This document shows, piece after piece, positions 8,481 through 9,872 of a stretch of 9,872 nucleotides of DNA. Source of the DNA: Desulfocurvus sp. (GTDB lineage Bacteria; Desulfobacterota; Desulfovibrionia; Desulfovibrionales; Desulfovibrionaceae); assembly GCF_023230885.1 (NCBI RefSeq), contig NZ_JALNWM010000126.1, forward strand, positions 1 through 9,872, written 5' to 3'. The notes beneath the pieces are model-generated. The model was not told the DNA's origin, made no database searches, and saw nothing but the letters and a program-made list of their open reading frames with translations. The translations under genes were made by a program, and so were the position numbers. Position 1 is the stretch's first letter, and every line of letters begins with the position of its first letter.

Positions 8481-9320
8481 TCAGGCCCCGGCCTCGGGGG
8501 CCAGGCCCAGATACTCCGGCGTCAGGCCCACCAGACGGATGCCGTGGCGCTCGGCCAGGGCCACGCTCTCTTCGAGGTCGAAGAACACCGAACGCCCGGC
8601 CTCGATGCCGATGCACGAGCCGCCCACGGCGGCCAGCGCCCGCACGGTGTCCGGCCCGGCGGCGGGCAGGTCGATGCGCGCGTCCTGGCCGGGCTTGAAT
8701 ATCTTGCACAGCACGCAGCCCTTGCCCAGCAGCGCCCCGGCCCGCGCGATGGCCGCGTCGGTGCCCTCGGGGCCCTCCACGGCGCCCACCACCCCCGAGC
8801 GGATGAGCAGGGACTGGCCGATGTCCATGCGGCCCAGGGTCTTGGCCATGGGCCAAGCCAGGCGCAGGTCGTCCAGGTCGCTGGCGCGCGGGGGCTTGGC
8901 CGTCAGCGGCCCGGCGGGGGTGGCCATGCCGGGCAGCAGCTCCAGGGCGCTGGCCAGGCGCAGGCCCTGGCGCTCCAGCTCCCCGGCCAGGGTGCTCAGG
9001 ATGGCGTCGTCGCCTTTGCCCGCCAGGCGCAGCAGGAGCTTGGCCGCCAGCCAGTCCGGGCGCAGGTCCATTGCCCGGGGCTTGTTGATGGTTCCGGCGA
9101 AGACCACGCTGGTGGCGCCCTGGTCCTTGAAGGTCCGCAACAGGCGGGCCACCTGGCCCAGGTGCAGCTCGACGTAGGAGGCCGCCTCGGCGGCCAGGGC
9201 GGGGTCGGTGTTGCCCGCGAAGCCCACGGCGACCACCCGGGCCCCCGCGGCGCGCCCCGCGCGGGCAACCAGGAAGGGAAACTGCCCGCCCCCGGCGATG
9301 AGTCCGATGACCTCGGCCAT
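8481..9320 (-). CDS. lpxI: UDP-2,3-diacylglucosamine pyrophosphatase LpxI
   Basis: LpxI hydrolyses UDP-2,3-diacylglucosamine to lipid X and UMP, the fourth step of lipid A synthesis, in species that lack LpxH. The 279-residue product has the expected family landmarks: an N-terminal GLIAGGGQFPFLVA strand-loop (about 6-19), FAGTINKPR (about 74-82), GDDAILSTLAGELERQG (103-119), MDIGQSLLIRSGVVGAVEG (about 165-183), the acidic GTDAAIAR (186-193) and KPGQDARIDLPAAGPDTV (209-226). The start chosen is the ATG at 9320-9318, which opens MAEVIGLIAGG; an upstream in-frame start would add 20 residues that overlap the end of lpxA and do not resemble the family. lpxA stops 17 bp upstream, so the genes are surely co-transcribed and perhaps translationally coupled. 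lpxI is the last gene of this operon, ending at the hairpins before the convergent hydrolase gene. Confidence 0.93.
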   Translation of the reverse strand: MAEVIGLIAGGGQFPFLVARAGRAAGARVVAVGFAGNTDPALAAEAASYVELHLGQVARLLRTFKDQGATSVVFAGTINKPRAMDLRPDWLAAKLLLRLAGKGDDAILSTLAGELERQGLRLASALELLPGMATPAGPLTAKPPRASDLDDLRLAWPMAKTLGRMDIGQSLLIRSGVVGAVEGPEGTDAAIARAGALLGKGCVLCKIFKPGQDARIDLPAAGPDTVRALAAVGGSCIGIEAGRSVFFDLEESVALAERHGIRLVGLTPEYLGLAPEAGA

Positions 9321-9337
9321 GCCCCGCCCGCCCGGCG

Positions 9338-9872
9338 CTACTCGCCCCGGTTCTGGCCGTTGCGCAGGCCGCTGTCGCAAAGCATGCCGCGCTCGCTGGA
9401 GCGGATGAACTCCAGCAGCCGGGCCACCTCGGCGATGTCGCCCAGGGTTTCCTGCACCTCGGCCAGGGCCTCCTGGCGCTCCTTGCCCGCGCGCCAGATG
9501 AGCTTGTAGGCCTTCTTCAGGCCCGAGATGGCCTCGGGGCTGAAGCCGTTGCGGCGCAGGCCGATGAGGTTCAGCCCGCGCAGCTGCGCGCGCACCCCGG
9601 CGGCCATGACGAAGGGCGGAACGTCCTGGCTCACGCCGGACATGCCGCCCACGAAGCCGAACTCGCCCACCCGCGCGAACTGGTGCACCCCGGACATGCC
9701 GCTGATCACCGCATGGTGGCCCAGGTCCACATGCCCGGCGAGCATCACGCCGTTGGCCATGATCACATGGTCGCCGATGTGGCAGTCATGGGCCACATGG
9801 GCGTAGGCCATGATCATGCAGCCCGAGCCGATGATGGTTTCGCCGCGCCCGGTCTCGGTGCCGCGGTGCAGG
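9338..9872 (-). CDS. lpxA: UDP-N-acetylglucosamine acyltransferase, C-terminal part (runs off right edge)
   Basis: LpxA transfers a 3-hydroxyacyl chain from acyl carrier protein to UDP-GlcNAc, the first step of lipid A synthesis in the cytoplasm. The 5' end is outside the window; 177 residues and the TAG stop are visible, about two thirds of the usual ~260. The visible part starts at LHRGTETGRGETIIGSG and contains the catalytic-histidine region AYAHVAHDCHIG (His125 of E. coli lies in the matching AHIAHD), left-handed beta-helix hexapeptide turns, VHQFARVGEFGFVGGMSGVSQDVPPF, and the C-terminal helical segment LIGLRRNGFSPEAISGLKKAYKLI. The protein ends about a dozen residues beyond where E. coli LpxA stops, with the polar tail CDSGLRNGQNRGE. 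lpxI follows after 17 bp. In related genomes lpxD and fabZ usually precede lpxA, but that part is not in view. Confidence 0.96.
   Translation of the reverse strand, partial: LHRGTETGRGETIIGSGCMIMAYAHVAHDCHIGDHVIMANGVMLAGHVDLGHHAVISGMSGVHQFARVGEFGFVGGMSGVSQDVPPFVMAAGVRAQLRGLNLIGLRRNGFSPEAISGLKKAYKLIWRAGKERQEALAEVQETLGDIAEVARLLEFIRSSERGMLCDSGLRNGQNRGE

Noticed and set aside
8544..9509. A 321-residue open frame on the plus strand opposite lpxI and lpxA
   Set aside because: It is antisense to two clearly recognised lipid A genes and is rich in Gly, Gln, Ala and His without domain similarity.

Overview
The window is a GC-rich, tightly packed stretch of bacterial chromosome holding core metabolism and envelope genes. 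Lipid A biosynthesis genes show a Gram-negative bacterium. A RicT/PSP1 protein encoded next to a Thermus/Aquifex-type methionyl-tRNA synthetase, LpxI in place of LpxH, a carB-purF pair without carA, and very high GC together suggest a high-GC deltaproteobacterium (Desulfobacterota), most likely a Desulfovibrionaceae member. That placement is inferred from gene families and context, not from a search.

Layout, left to right. (1) purF (5' part of the gene, minus strand; the C-terminal part lies off the left edge) follows carB (minus strand, complete) with a 46-bp gap. The two are probably co-transcribed, so one transcript would carry a committed step of purine synthesis and the large subunit of carbamoyl phosphate synthetase. 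(2) A 498-bp non-coding stretch (3790-4287) of extreme GC content holds a likely metG terminator, a well-spaced sigma70-like carB promoter directly beside it, an A/C-rich carB leader, hairpins and a 20-bp tandem repeat. (3) ricT and metG (minus strand) form a probable operon with a 33-bp gap. metG starts at TTG behind a perfect AGGAGG. RicT carries a long Pro/Ala/Gly/Arg-rich tail. (4) A 170-bp divergent region has promoters pointing both ways and separates ricT from a metallo-beta-lactamase-fold hydrolase (plus strand). (5) A convergent intergenic gap with a perfect 36-bp palindrome separates the hydrolase from lpxI and lpxA (minus strand). The two lpx genes are the 3' end of a lipid A operon that continues off the right edge.

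Functionally, lpxA and lpxI supply early lipid A steps, carB and purF supply nucleotide synthesis, metG charges initiator and elongator tRNA-Met, and RicT belongs to a family tied to RNA maturation in Firmicutes. I see no mobile element, CRISPR array, rRNA, tRNA or defence cassette. No clearly novel multigene system is visible. The points most worth a second look are the hydrolase with its bridging-metal Asp replaced by Gln, the carB control region, the dyad inside the ricT promoter, and the RicT tail.
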